Positions 63,980 through 64,000 of a DNA stretch of 64,000 nucleotides are shown piece after piece. The position numbers were made by a program, and so were the translations under genes. Source of the DNA: Ruegeria sp. AD91A (GTDB lineage Bacteria; Pseudomonadota; Alphaproteobacteria; Rhodobacterales; Rhodobacteraceae); the NCBI RefSeq assembly GCF_003443535.1, contig NZ_CP031946.1, positions 3,486,001-3,550,000 on the forward strand, written 5' to 3'. Positions within the stretch are counted from its first letter, which is position 1; each line of letters begins with the position of its first letter. Below the pieces are notes generated by a model. It did not search any database, was not told the origin of the DNA, and saw only the letters and a list, made by a program, of their open reading frames with translations.

Positions 63980-64000
63980 GGCGCAATCGCCTCGCAGGTT
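63976..64000 (-). CDS. pxpB: Probable 5-oxoprolinase subunit B, 3' end
   Basis: The last eight codons of a gene reading TCEAIAP and TGA at 63976-63978, overlapping the pxpC start. Operon order and the four-base overlap point to pxpB, but too little of the protein is visible to prove it. Confidence 0.45.

Overview
This window looks like chromosomal DNA from a marine alphaproteobacterium of the Rhodobacterales (Roseobacter group, Ruegeria-like). This is inferred from a class I lysyl-tRNA synthetase, Hint-domain and HlyC-like proteins, an NDUFS4-type complex I subunit, a beta-oxidative style of accessory genes and GC-rich coding typical of that group. No species assignment can be made from sequence alone.

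Layout. 1-2.3 kb: the downstream part of the S10 ribosomal operon on the minus strand (rplB-rpsS-rplV-rpsC-rplP), without rplW directly upstream of rplB. 2.3-5.7 kb: a gene-poor junction with a REPIN-like inverted repeat, a broken gene coupled to the ABC-F gene ettA, then ettA. 5.8-23.1 kb: housekeeping and small conserved genes (MOSC protein, nadD, dacB-like PBP4, TerB-like, a methyltransferase/SMR pair, lysK, a beta-helix protein, universal stress protein, uvrB, an NDUFS4-like protein, tRNA-Arg) interrupted at 17.8-19.6 kb by an ORF6N regulator and a probable EVE-HNH modification-dependent restriction endonuclease.

23.4-40.2 kb: a large myo-inositol-type catabolic locus: inositol dehydrogenase (iolG), a ribose-type ABC transporter, iolD, iolE, a phytanoyl-CoA-dioxygenase-like protein, iolB, an SDR, a TIM-barrel isomerase, then on the minus strand an aldolase, a second divergent IolB and a PfkB kinase, two further Gfo/Idh/MocA dehydrogenases and a LacI-family regulator. 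Four near-identical 16-bp palindromes (TTGCAACCGGTTGCAA type) sit before iolG, at the end of iolG before the transporter, between the kinase and the third dehydrogenase block, and before lacI, so the locus is very probably one LacI regulon.

40.26-50.28 kb: a compact genomic island of about 10 kb inserted at the 3' end of tRNA-Val(TAC). A perfect 61-bp direct repeat of the tRNA 3' part bounds it; a tyrosine integrase lies beside the intact tRNA. Next come an origin-like block (short iteron-like repeats, AT-rich stretch, hairpin, terminator, palindromic operator), a phage-type P-loop ATPase/helicase-like gene and an HNH endonuclease gene; the rest is metabolic cargo: AraC-type regulator, secreted amidohydrolase, DUF3299 protein, outer-membrane porin and secreted M19-like dipeptidase. 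It resembles a phage-satellite-like or minimal integrative element that carries nutrient-acquisition genes, and is the most unusual system in the window.

50.3-64 kb: molybdate transporter modABC; a Hint-domain protein coupled to an HlyC-type acyltransferase with no RTX toxin nearby; hemF with an SDR whose catalytic lysine is replaced; rsmC, clpS, a HAD hydrolase, a PBP5-type carboxypeptidase with a SPOR-like tail, a VOC-fold protein, and the 5-oxoprolinase genes pxpA, pxpC and the end of pxpB.
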